Positions 1 through 7,443 of a DNA stretch of 15,953 nucleotides are shown here, piece by piece. Position 1 is the first letter of the stretch, and every line of letters begins with the position of its first letter. Origin of the DNA: Myxococcales bacterium (GTDB lineage: Bacteria; Myxococcota_C; UBA6777); contig JALTMC010000456.1 of assembly GCA_027005175.1 (NCBI GenBank), forward strand, positions 1-15,953, read 5' to 3'. A model generated the notes under the pieces. It worked only from the letters and a program-made list of their open reading frames with translations, was not told where the DNA came from and searched no databases. Made by a program: the position numbers and the translations under genes.

Positions 1-867
1 ACAATCCTTCGACCGTCACCTTCACGTCAATCTCCTGCGTTGGAAGTGGAGCAAAAGTACAAAACAAAAAAGAGCAACCTTAAGACATGGCTGTTGATGT
101 GGGGCTTTTTGCTGCTCTCTTTGGCAGGTCTTGTGTACTTACTTATTTTCGTCCCGCCTCCTACACCCGATACCACATTGTTTCAATCCAATCGGGGGGT
201 GGCCCCCGGACAGGGTACTGTTGCCAAGCGCGATGTTACTCCCCGACAACTTCCTGCTTCGAAAGACATTCGCTCCGCTCCATTTCGGCGTCTGCCTGTG
301 AGTTCACCAAAGCAAAAAGAGCCTGTGAAGAAGAGGAAGCTTATGGCTCCAAAGCCGAAGCCCCGGGGCACTTTAAAACGTAAGGTCTCTCGAACTGGCA
401 ACGTTCGCAAACGTCGCTCTTCTGCAAAAAAGAAGCCGTACTCTCTGTGGGTAAGCTCGAATCCTTTGGGTGCAACTTTGTTTGTGAATGGAAAACTCAG
501 GGGAAATACGCCCAAAATCCTGTCTTCTTCGAGTAAGGTTGTGAGGTTGGAGCTACGAAGTAAAGGTTTCAAACCACTGCGAAAAACGTGGAAGTGGTCT
601 GTGAAGAAGCCCTCCGCCGAAGTTCTTTTTAAGCTTTCTAAGGTTGTACCTTTGAAGAAGGGTTATTTGACGATCACATCTTCACCGAAAGCTGTGATTT
701 ATATTGATGGAATCACCACAGATAAGAGTGAGTTGAGTCGTCGTGTGGTGAAGCCAGGAACACATCAAATCTCTTTTGTTACCAAAGATGGTGACGTGTG
801 GGACGAAAAAGTTCAGGTACGACCTGGCAAGGAAACAAAGCTAAACTCCAAATACAAGAAAAAATAA
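1..867 (+). CDS. Membrane-anchored PEGA-repeat protein, 5' partial (possible C-terminus of a Ser/Thr kinase)
   Basis: The reading frame is open from the first base of the window. The first candidate start is a TTG at 40 with no Shine-Dalgarno sequence before it, so the true start is probably upstream of the window. Numbered from the TTG, residues 17-38 form one hydrophobic membrane helix preceded by Lys-rich residues. A Pro/Lys/Arg-rich linker follows to about 133. Two PEGA repeats then occupy about 134-200 (Ser-Asn-Pro-x-Gly-Ala and Val-Asn-Gly-Lys motifs) and 208-270 (Ser-Ser-Pro and Tyr-Ile-Asp-Gly). PEGA domains are beta-rich modules of extracytoplasmic surface proteins and often follow the helix of bacterial Ser/Thr kinases. 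The Ser/Pro/Arg-rich residues before the helix would suit a kinase-to-membrane linker, but no kinase sequence is in the window. The next gene begins 14 bases after this stop, so the two are probably cotranscribed. PEGA and helix are well supported; kinase identity is inference. Confidence 0.8.
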   Translation, partial: TILRPSPSRQSPALEVEQKYKTKKSNLKTWLLMWGFLLLSLAGLVYLLIFVPPPTPDTTLFQSNRGVAPGQGTVAKRDVTPRQLPASKDIRSAPFRRLPVSSPKQKEPVKKRKLMAPKPKPRGTLKRKVSRTGNVRKRRSSAKKKPYSLWVSSNPLGATLFVNGKLRGNTPKILSSSSKVVRLELRSKGFKPLRKTWKWSVKKPSAEVLFKLSKVVPLKKGYLTITSSPKAVIYIDGITTDKSELSRRVVKPGTHQISFVTKDGDVWDEKVQVRPGKETKLNSKYKKK

Positions 868-881
868 GAAAAGTAACCGCG

Positions 882-3800
882 ATGTTGGTATGTCCTGACT
901 GTTCTTTTTCGAATCCTGATATGGCCATTTCTTGTATGGGGTGTGGCCATGACCTTCCTCCTGATGCAAGCTTGGGCACCTCCATGTCAGAGATATCACA
1001 GTTGTATGAACCCTCTGAGCATGAGAGTTCAAAGCCCCGTCCAAAGCTCCAAGCGACCCCAACCTCTCCTTCTCCCTCACCGGAGTCTGTGACTCCACCT
1101 CCAGCTTCCTCGAAGCAAACCCGAGAAACCCGAGAAAAAACAGGTCGCTTTTCTTTGGTGGAAGAAGACGAAGAAGACAGCTTAGTGCTGGGTGATATGG
1201 ATGAAGCACTCAGTCGGTTGTTGTTGGATGATACAGGTGTAGGCTTTACAGATGATGATGCGGAGGTGATGGAGCAGCCTCCTGGGCAAAATAGGTTTTT
1301 GGATCCAACGCAAGAAGCCCAAGAAGCCAGCTCGCCATTGCAACAAACGTCGGAGTATGAGCCTCTGACACCAGAGGACGAAGAGCTTTCAGAGCCTGCG
1401 ACTGCCTTACAACGGTCTGCCCCCACAGGAGACCAGCCAGCATTTCAACCCACAGTGGAAGAGGCCGATGAGATTCTACCACAAGCTTTTCCAACGAATC
1501 CTGCTTTTGCTCCGGATGAAGAGGAGATTTATCGGGCAGAGGAACGGACCACTGTGGCTTCCATGGAGCCAGAGTCATGGAAACAGGTCGTAGCCAGTTC
1601 CCCCGCTACAACATTATCCCAGAGTCCACAGCCGTCTTCAGGAAGGACGATCAGTGGTGGTAAGCCACCTCATATTTCTTCCTCGACACAGAAAAGTATA
1701 TCTCAGGTACAGAAAAGTACATCTCAGGTGACTCCAACTCCCACCAAAAAGCCCAAACCCTCCTTGCATCGACCGGCTCCGACAGATCGTATTGATTTGC
1801 GAGAGCTTCATTCCCTGTTGCAGACCTCCACAGAGGAAACAGCCAAAGAAAAGCAAGACCAAGCCAACTCAGCTATCCAAGCTAACTCAGCTATCCAAGC
1901 CAGCTCAGCTATCCAAGCCAGCTCAGCTATCCAAGCCAACTCAGCTGTTCAAGCCAACTCAGTTGTCCAAGCCAATCCTGTTGTGATTCCGGGATTTTCT
2001 CCAGACTCTTTGTCGAAAGCTTCTGAAACAGACTCTGAGCCGACAGAGCGTCTCTCACAAAGAGACTGGGGAGAGGCTGGTGGTTTGTCTGCTGCGAACA
2101 GTCCGTGGGATGTGTCTACCAAGCGAGAGGTTGTTGAAGAGCTGGATGAGTTGGATGCTCTCGAAAATTGGGATGATACGCCAGTTCCTCTTATGGCTGA
2201 AGATATCGAATCCTCCTTTGCAGAGGAAGAGATGGACTCGGAAGATCCGATGGAACATACGTTGGGGTATGCACTCCTTTCGAAAGAGGATGAAGCCAAA
2301 CTCTCTGCGTTTCGTGATGAACATACATGGGGGAATCGGGAGTCTCTCAAGGACGAGGAAGATAAGCCCGACCAGCGTTGGATCGCTTCTTCAGGAGTAG
2401 AGCCTTTTTCCTACAATGATTCCGTGGTTCCAGACAACGATACTTTTCGAGGGCGTTGGGTCCATCGTTCCGAAGGTGAGGATGACAAAGGAGAGCACAC
2501 AGACTCTTTCGCAGCTACAGACAGCTCACCTTCTTATATGGTGTGGCAGTTGGACGCTGAGTCCGTGCAAGGTCGTGCACCCTTGCGACATGGTCAGAGA
2601 CTTCAGGTCTTGAAGGAACTGTCGGATACCCTGGTTCGAACCATGCATGAAGCTGGCCTTGATATCGATGAGCGAAAAGAAGACTGGATCGTTGCACACC
2701 CCCAAGGACAGGGGGGGCTTGAGCAGCTTGTTCAAACTTCCGAACACATCCTCAATGATGTCCTCCTGCGGTATGAACCTCCTCTCGTTGTCCGAGTTCG
2801 GGGACGCTGTGTGATCACCACCGCCAATTCTAGCTCAAGTGGTCTTGATGATGCTCTTGTTGTAGTGCAACGTTTGCTGCGTGGTATGCCTGTCGATCGG
2901 ATCTGGTTGGATTGGAATACATACCAGCTAGCTGGGGAGGCTTTCTCCTGTCAGGAGGTGGTATTGCCCAGCCTGGAAGAACCAGCTTATGAACTCGATG
3001 ACACACATGCTTGGCCCAGCGAAACGGAAAGAGAGCAACGTGCGACCCTTCAACCAGCATGGGTAGGACGAGAGATCGAACTTGCGACATTGAACCAGCA
3101 CTGGTTCCATACTACACAACAAGGTGCGTCGCCGAAGGTGTTGATCTTGGGTGAGCCTGGTAGCGGACGAACCCGTCTGTTCAAGACGTGGCTTCAACAG
3201 ATTCCAGACTCCATGCTGTTTTTTGGTGGCGGGGGAGCTTGGTGCCCACCACAAGCAAGCGACTCTCCTTACTTGGCGAGCTTATTGACCAGTCACCTTC
3301 AAACTTTAGGGATTGAGCCCACCACAGGTCTACCCGAACGCTTTCTGCGTTTGAGCAAACAACCTGGAATGCCCGGAGAATCTGTTCCTGGGTGGCGAGC
3401 ACACGCCCTTCTTGAGTTGCTCTCTGAATCCTCAAGAACAGACAAGCAATCGATGCAGTCGATGGAGTGGTTGATTCGAGCTTCAACGATGGAGGCTCCT
3501 GTTCTGCTGGCTTTGGATGATTTGTACCTTCTGGATCGTCAGAGTCTGGAGCTTCTGAATCGTCTTTTGCGCCAACCACCCCCTCAGTTAATGATCGTGA
3601 TCTTGTCCAGTCCGGGAGAATACGAAGAGATTCTATTTTCCACATTGCCCAACGCGATACGACTCGAACTTGAGCCTCTGTCGGTTCAGGAATGCTATCA
3701 GTTGGTGGAGAGCGTTTGGCCGGATTCTCGCTTGCATCATGAACAGTTGGCTCGCCTGGTTGAACAGTCGGAGGGGAATCCCAGGATTATCTTGACCATG

Positions 3801-6071
3801 GTGCAGCACCTGCTGGATCCACAGGCACGCAAGCGAGAGATGACATGGTCTCATCACCCCTCTTTACCACAGAGCGTGGAGCATTCGATCCTTCGACGCT
3901 TACGGACTCTCAGCAACCTGGAACAAGACACGCTTCGAAAAGCAGCCGTGGTGGGTGACCGATTTTGGAAGGGAAGCGTGGAGGCCCTCGAACGTTTGGA
4001 GATTCGAGACGGGAACTGGGGGCTCCAAGAGGGCCTCATGATATCCCATGTTGATGATCGCCGTGAGTGCCTACAACAACTCGAAAGCAAGGGCTTGATC
4101 GAACCGTTGACCGTCTCCTCCATTGTCGGGGACCAGGAATATCGATTTCAGCATCGGCTGTTGCGCAATATCTGTATGCGACAATTACCTTCCACCGTAC
4201 GACAAAAGATGCATCAGTCGATTTCACAGTGGCTGTTAACCCGCGATCGTGAAAAGACACTGATTCCCGAGCTAGCTCGCCATCTCAAGCTGGCGGGTCA
4301 ACACCGAGAGGCTGCACGTCAGCTGCTTGGAGCAGCCGAGAAATCTTTCCAACGCCATCAATGCCGACAGACTCTTTCCCTGTTGTCGGAAAATATGGAG
4401 CAGGCCGATGCATACAATCCACTGACGAACTTGCAGATGCTCTACCTTTCTGCACAAGCTTACGAGCAGATGGGTGATCTGGGTGCGGCGTTACAGTTGT
4501 ATGAGTCTGCGTTGCAGCGAAGTTGGCAGTTGACAGATCCACATTGGGGTTCTCGGTTGTTTCTGAAAGTGTCGGAGTGCCAAGCTCGCCGGGGGGAACT
4601 GACTATCGCTTCAAGCACAGCTCTCAATGCACAGACACTTGCCAAGCAGGCCAATGAATCAAAATTACTTTTTGAGAGCCGTTTGCAGTTGGCACGAATT
4701 GCTTTAATGCAGGGGAGTGTTTCGGATGCCTTCACTCATATTAAAGAAGCACAGCCTTACCTCTTGGAAGAGCCCTCACCTCACTCCTTGGAGAGAGGTG
4801 CTTATCTCCTTGTTGTGGCTTGGATGTATCGCACAGAGGGGAAGTGGGCAGACTCAGTGCAGGCCGTGAAAGATGCAGTTGTCTTGTACCAAGCGATCGA
4901 TAGACCGTTACTGTTTGCTGTCGCGATGATTCGGCAAGGGGAGTTCTTTCTTGCAGCAGGGGATGAACAAGGGGCGATACCCTTGTTGGAGAAGGCGGCT
5001 GGCATTCTTCGACCACGTGAAGCTTACCGGCTCTTGGTCGAAACATTGACGCATCTGGCTCATGCATTCTTGCGTCAACGCAATGCCCAAAAAGCTCTGA
5101 CTCTTTTGCAAGAAGCTTGGCAATACTGCAGAGTGTCGGGGGAGGCTTCTCTGATCGCCCCCGTGGCAGCGGCTATGGCAGCGGCTTCGATTCTTGTACG
5201 ACAGTCCAAAGACTCGCTTCGTTACGCTCGTATTGCATCGCAGAGATTGCACGAAACGACCCCACAAATTCGAGGATTAACCTATCACTTCCTTGGCGAA
5301 ACAGCTTCTGGAATGTCTCCCCAGCATGCGCTGCAGATCTTTGAACAACCTCCCTCCCAACTTCCAGAAGGTGGGATTATCACTTACTGTTATTTGAAAT
5401 CGGTGGAGATGTTTAAGCAGGTGGGTGATGCTACCAATCAGTTGTCTTCCCTGCTGGCATTGACTCGTGCTTTGTTTGCAAGTGGATTCTCTCACACTGC
5501 TGCTCATATCCTTGAGCGGGGTGTTGCAGATGCCAAGCAGTTGGGGCTCGGTCTGTTGTTGGATCGAATGTACAACCAACAACGCCTACTCAATGGGAAG
5601 GATACACAAGAACCATCCGTCATCGCACAGTCTGTCCCGGCGGGGCAATCTACCCTGATTGTGAGGAAAAAAGGTCAGAAAAAATCGGCTTATCCTGGGG
5701 CCAATGAGCCTGTTGTTACCACAGAGAATCCCTTTGCGTCACAGGGTGCAGGTCATGGACACACAGCACAACCTGGAATGGGGGGGCATGAGGCTCAAAA
5801 GGAGTGGAGGCAGGCTTCAGCACAACCAAGCGCGTCTTCTGGTGATCGTTGGCAAGGAAGCCCCACATTTCCTCCTCCTGTCGCTGCTCAACCACAGAAC
5901 AATCATCCGTCGCCCTTAGGAGCAACCACACCTGGGTATACTCCAACCGTACCTCCCCCTGAAAGTACAGACATCCTACCTCTGCCTCATGGTGGGACAC
6001 GTCCTCCTCTTCCTCCACCGAATCGTTCGGCGATCCCCAGACCCTCCTATCCACCGCCCAAAAAAAAGTGA
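882..6071 (+). CDS. Large zinc-ribbon / cyclase-like / AAA_16 ATPase / TPR regulator
   Basis: This is a 1729-residue cytoplasmic STAND-like protein. The ATG at 882 is preferred over the in-frame GTG at 798 because the zinc ribbon starts there (Cys4, Cys7, Cys18, Cys21) and the GTG lies inside the upstream gene. An acidic low-complexity region follows to about 560, with two in-frame tandem repeats. Residues about 570-695 resemble the C-terminal half of a class III nucleotide cyclase and are degenerate. The ATPase begins at a Val-Gly-Arg-Glu motif near 730. Walker A is GEPGSGRT at 757-764, with Arg763 where Lys is expected. Walker B is VLLALDD at 874-880, and a Glu-Gly-Asn-Pro motif lies further on. 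Helical TPR-like repeats run from about 1130 to 1575, and a Pro/Ser-rich tail from 1580 to 1729. The order matches myxobacterial kinase/cyclase-associated predicted ATPases, so a signalling role with the upstream PEGA protein is likely. Its ligand and output are unknown. Confidence 0.85.
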   Translation: MLVCPDCSFSNPDMAISCMGCGHDLPPDASLGTSMSEISQLYEPSEHESSKPRPKLQATPTSPSPSPESVTPPPASSKQTRETREKTGRFSLVEEDEEDSLVLGDMDEALSRLLLDDTGVGFTDDDAEVMEQPPGQNRFLDPTQEAQEASSPLQQTSEYEPLTPEDEELSEPATALQRSAPTGDQPAFQPTVEEADEILPQAFPTNPAFAPDEEEIYRAEERTTVASMEPESWKQVVASSPATTLSQSPQPSSGRTISGGKPPHISSSTQKSISQVQKSTSQVTPTPTKKPKPSLHRPAPTDRIDLRELHSLLQTSTEETAKEKQDQANSAIQANSAIQASSAIQASSAIQANSAVQANSVVQANPVVIPGFSPDSLSKASETDSEPTERLSQRDWGEAGGLSAANSPWDVSTKREVVEELDELDALENWDDTPVPLMAEDIESSFAEEEMDSEDPMEHTLGYALLSKEDEAKLSAFRDEHTWGNRESLKDEEDKPDQRWIASSGVEPFSYNDSVVPDNDTFRGRWVHRSEGEDDKGEHTDSFAATDSSPSYMVWQLDAESVQGRAPLRHGQRLQVLKELSDTLVRTMHEAGLDIDERKEDWIVAHPQGQGGLEQLVQTSEHILNDVLLRYEPPLVVRVRGRCVITTANSSSSGLDDALVVVQRLLRGMPVDRIWLDWNTYQLAGEAFSCQEVVLPSLEEPAYELDDTHAWPSETEREQRATLQPAWVGREIELATLNQHWFHTTQQGASPKVLILGEPGSGRTRLFKTWLQQIPDSMLFFGGGGAWCPPQASDSPYLASLLTSHLQTLGIEPTTGLPERFLRLSKQPGMPGESVPGWRAHALLELLSESSRTDKQSMQSMEWLIRASTMEAPVLLALDDLYLLDRQSLELLNRLLRQPPPQLMIVILSSPGEYEEILFSTLPNAIRLELEPLSVQECYQLVESVWPDSRLHHEQLARLVEQSEGNPRIILTMVQHLLDPQARKREMTWSHHPSLPQSVEHSILRRLRTLSNLEQDTLRKAAVVGDRFWKGSVEALERLEIRDGNWGLQEGLMISHVDDRRECLQQLESKGLIEPLTVSSIVGDQEYRFQHRLLRNICMRQLPSTVRQKMHQSISQWLLTRDREKTLIPELARHLKLAGQHREAARQLLGAAEKSFQRHQCRQTLSLLSENMEQADAYNPLTNLQMLYLSAQAYEQMGDLGAALQLYESALQRSWQLTDPHWGSRLFLKVSECQARRGELTIASSTALNAQTLAKQANESKLLFESRLQLARIALMQGSVSDAFTHIKEAQPYLLEEPSPHSLERGAYLLVVAWMYRTEGKWADSVQAVKDAVVLYQAIDRPLLFAVAMIRQGEFFLAAGDEQGAIPLLEKAAGILRPREAYRLLVETLTHLAHAFLRQRNAQKALTLLQEAWQYCRVSGEASLIAPVAAAMAAASILVRQSKDSLRYARIASQRLHETTPQIRGLTYHFLGETASGMSPQHALQIFEQPPSQLPEGGIITYCYLKSVEMFKQVGDATNQLSSLLALTRALFASGFSHTAAHILERGVADAKQLGLGLLLDRMYNQQRLLNGKDTQEPSVIAQSVPAGQSTLIVRKKGQKKSAYPGANEPVVTTENPFASQGAGHGHTAQPGMGGHEAQKEWRQASAQPSASSGDRWQGSPTFPPPVAAQPQNNHPSPLGATTPGYTPTVPPPESTDILPLPHGGTRPPLPPPNRSAIPRPSYPPPKKK
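1688..1729 (+). repeat. 21-bp in-frame tandem repeat, two units
   Basis: Two adjacent 21-bp units differ at one base and encode Gln-Lys-Ser-Ile/Thr-Ser-Gln-Val twice. They lie in the disordered N-terminal linker of the large regulator, and the length keeps the frame. Confidence 0.85.
1860..1985 (+). repeat. 18-bp in-frame tandem repeat, seven units
   Basis: Seven consecutive 18-bp units begin CAAGCCAACTCAGC and encode a six-residue motif of the form QANSAI with drift to QASSAI, QANSAV, QANSVV and QANPVV. The last units are the most diverged. They form a flexible spacer in the linker of the large regulator. Such arrays commonly change copy number by slippage while keeping the frame. Confidence 0.92.
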
Positions 6072-6117
6072 ACAGAAATCACAGCTTCTAACAAACATTC
6101 GCGACTTCGAGCCAAAC

Positions 6118-6228
6118 AAAGTCCATGTCTTTTTCACGAGTATTGCATCGAGCCAAGTAAAGTCCATGTCTTGTTTACGAGTATTGCATCGGGTCAAGTA
6201 AAGTCCATGTCTTTTTCACGAGTGTTAC
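6118..6228 (+). repeat. 41-bp tandem repeat containing a start codon, three units
   Basis: Units begin at 6118, 6159 and 6200 with AAAGTCCATGTCTT, a period of 41 bp. The third unit is incomplete and runs into the next gene. A partial earlier unit (TCGAGCCAAACAAAGTCC) lies just before 6118. Each unit has an ATG (6125, 6166, 6207). The first two open 11-codon frames that end in TAA five bases before the next ATG, and the third is in frame with the downstream gene. Confidence 0.9.
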
Positions 6229-6908
6229 AAAGTGGTTTGATGGAGCGCGAAGTACGATCGTTGTGGCGGCAGTACGAAGAGCGATCCCTTCGGAAATTGC
6301 GGCATGGGTGGCGGCTGTGGAAGCTACATCGGGAGTTTGACTTCTCACCTCCTAACCCCACAGAGTGGTCCTTTTTGTTTCCCGATACTCAAATTCCTGA
6401 CTGTGCCAACTGTGGAGACAACTGCTGTCAAGGTCCACACAATACGGTGCTGCTTCGCTTAGTGGATGTGGCTCTCTTTGTTGATCGAGGTTGGACCGAC
6501 CGCTTCACCTTGGAAAAACCGATATTCTCACCGGAGACCCTGGCCCAAAAGCCGATGTTACAGGCGATGGTCAACTCTTTTCACTGGCGAGTCTTTCCTG
6601 TTCTCAAGCAAAAGGAAGACAGTACCTGTACCTTTCTTTCCTCTTGTGGAGACTGTACCATTCACCAGCATCGACCCTGGATCTGTCGAGTTTTTCCGTA
6701 TACTTTGGAGATGGAGAAGAAGGCTGTATCATGGGCCCCACGTTGTCGATGGACTGTGGAGGGAGAGGTGGACTCCCCTGTGAGTAAAGAACTACGACAT
6801 GCTGTCTTTCACAGCTTTTATACAGAAAAGATCTGTGACATGATTCTAGTGCAGGTTTACCGAGAAGAACTAGAGGCCATCGGCATCACAAAATGGCTCA
6901 ACTTATAG
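6207..6908 (+). CDS. YkgJ-type cysteine-cluster protein (putative Zn/Fe-chelating)
   Basis: A 233-residue protein of the YkgJ / CxxCxxxCC family (PF03692), soluble, with no signal peptide. The first cluster is Cys66, Cys69, Cys73 and Cys74 (C-x2-C-x3-CC, followed by Gln-Gly-Pro-His). The second is Cys141, Cys147, Cys150 and Cys160, in the family pattern C-x-F-L...C-x-I-H-x-x-R-P-x-x-C-R-x-F-P. The family is thought to bind zinc or an iron-sulfur centre, but no reaction is established. The start is uncertain. ATG 6207 lies in the last unit of the 41-bp repeat, and ATG 6240 (Met-Glu-Arg-Glu) would give 222 residues; neither has a good Shine-Dalgarno sequence. An in-frame TTG at 6171 lies in the repeat and is unlikely. 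The last codons (Lys-Trp-Leu-Asn-Leu-stop) fall in the first copy of a dispersed repeat. The gene is separated from the large regulator by 135 bases, so it may be a distinct transcription unit. Confidence 0.85.
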   Translation: MSFSRVLQSGLMEREVRSLWRQYEERSLRKLRHGWRLWKLHREFDFSPPNPTEWSFLFPDTQIPDCANCGDNCCQGPHNTVLLRLVDVALFVDRGWTDRFTLEKPIFSPETLAQKPMLQAMVNSFHWRVFPVLKQKEDSTCTFLSSCGDCTIHQHRPWICRVFPYTLEMEKKAVSWAPRCRWTVEGEVDSPVSKELRHAVFHSFYTEKICDMILVQVYREELEAIGITKWLNL

Positions 6909-7005
6909 AGAGAGTCCGCAAAGATTGTCAGTATCGCAAAATGGCTCAACCTATTGGTCATGTGCTTTAAGGAAAATGGCTCAATCTATTGGCCATGTGC
7001 TTTAG
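6885..7005 (+). repeat. Hairpin repeat, copies 1 to 3 (core AAAATGGCTCAAC)
   Basis: Copy 1 (6885-6906, truncated) codes for the C-terminus of the YkgJ-type protein. Copy 2 is 6937-6972 and copy 3 is 6971-7005, overlapping by two bases. The full unit is about 35 bp, from GGAAAATGGCTCAA through TATTGGCCATGTGCTTTA. TGGC-T-CAA pairs with TTGGCCA around a four-base loop, with one bulged T. On the minus strand the hairpin is followed by TTTT. Copy 4 is at 7407-7443. Confidence 0.88.
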
Positions 7006-7421
7006 GATCGACAACTCAACAATATTTACATATAGATAATCTGGGATTGTTCCGATGTGGGGGATTCGTGTTTGACACTTTGGTTGATAGGATACGGCAC
7101 GCCACTCTATGTTCCGCCGGACGAAAGTCCGGCTCTGACGGCTCAAAGTACTCCTGAAGGAGCACTCAAAAATGCAGTTCGCCCAAGGGCGAATAGACCC
7201 AGTGCACCGGAGGTGTACTTCTCTTCACAAAGCTGGACTTTCGTCCGGCGGGCATGTCAATGTGTAGGCCAATCAAATTCAAGTGTATTACTCCCATACA
7301 AGTAAGAGCAGTGTTAAGGACGTTTGAATGATGCCGACAATTTAATATATCGTAGGGTTCGCGAGCCAACAAGAAAGCTGTAAAGGTTGTTGGATCAACG
7401 ATCCTAGGAAAATGGCTCAAC
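6909..7421. other. 513-bp gene-free gap between converging genes
   Basis: No convincing gene is present on either strand. The open frames here (for example 7057-7305 on + and 7166-7432 on -) run through the hairpins and repeats and resemble no known family. The gap holds hairpin-repeat copies 2 and 3, the quasi-palindrome at 7114-7251, a small perfect hairpin GGATC-AAC-GATCC near 7391-7403, and unassigned AT-richer sequence at 7006-7110 and 7255-7390. Copies 3 and 4 of the hairpin repeat flank the 401 bp between them as direct repeats. Confidence 0.8.
7114..7251. repeat. 138-bp quasi-palindromic element with five consecutive hairpins
   Basis: The ends, 7114-7134 and 7231-7251, are inverted repeats of 21 bp with one wobble pair. 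Inside are five local hairpins: GCCGGAC-GAAA-GTCCGGC (7116-7133), AGTACTCC-TGAA-GGAGCACT (7147-7166), TTCGCCC-AA-GGGCGAA (7178-7193), AGTGCACC-GGA-GGTGTACT (7201-7219) and GCTGGAC-TTTC-GTCCGGC (7232-7249). The first resembles the reverse complement of the fifth and the second that of the fourth, with the third near the centre. The element could therefore form one long cruciform or five hairpins. It may be a non-autonomous palindromic mobile repeat or a structured RNA; I cannot tell which. Confidence 0.85.
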
Positions 7422-7443
7422 TTATTGGCCATGTGCTTTAAGG
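7407..7443 (+). repeat. Hairpin repeat, copy 4
   Basis: This 37-bp copy is nearly identical to copy 3 (6971-7005) and lies in the same orientation. It contains the stop codon and last six codons of the minus-strand Lys-rich protein. Copy 1, at the other side of the gap, contains the stop codon of the converging plus-strand gene. Confidence 0.88.
7409..7431 (-). terminator. Possible compact intrinsic terminator overlapping a stop codon
   Basis: Read on the minus strand, TGGCCAA pairs with TTG-A-GCCA around a TAAG loop and TTTT follows. The stop codon TAA of the Lys-rich protein is in the loop. The stem is short (7 bp with a bulge) and the T-run has only four bases, so it would be weak. The same fold is retained, with small changes, in copies 2 and 3. 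Confidence 0.35.

Noticed and set aside
798-881. GTG start at 798 for the large regulator
   Set aside because: It would overlap the PEGA gene by 70 bases and add 28 residues ahead of the zinc ribbon, which starts naturally at ATG 882.
779-1426. 215-codon Ser-rich frame on the minus strand
   Set aside because: Antisense of the acidic linker of the large regulator; Ser-rich content is what Glu/Asp-rich codons give in reverse.
7114-7251. tRNA or tRNA-like gene
   Set aside because: Stem sizes and loops do not fit a cloverleaf: no 7-bp acceptor with TTC-containing T-loop and anticodon arm in the right order.
7057-7305. 82-codon frame on the plus strand across the five-hairpin element
   Set aside because: Its sequence follows from the palindromes; no start signal or known family supports it.
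6118-7443. CRISPR array
   Set aside because: Repeats are tandem or dispersed with unequal spacing, no unique spacers of constant length separate them, and no cas gene is nearby.
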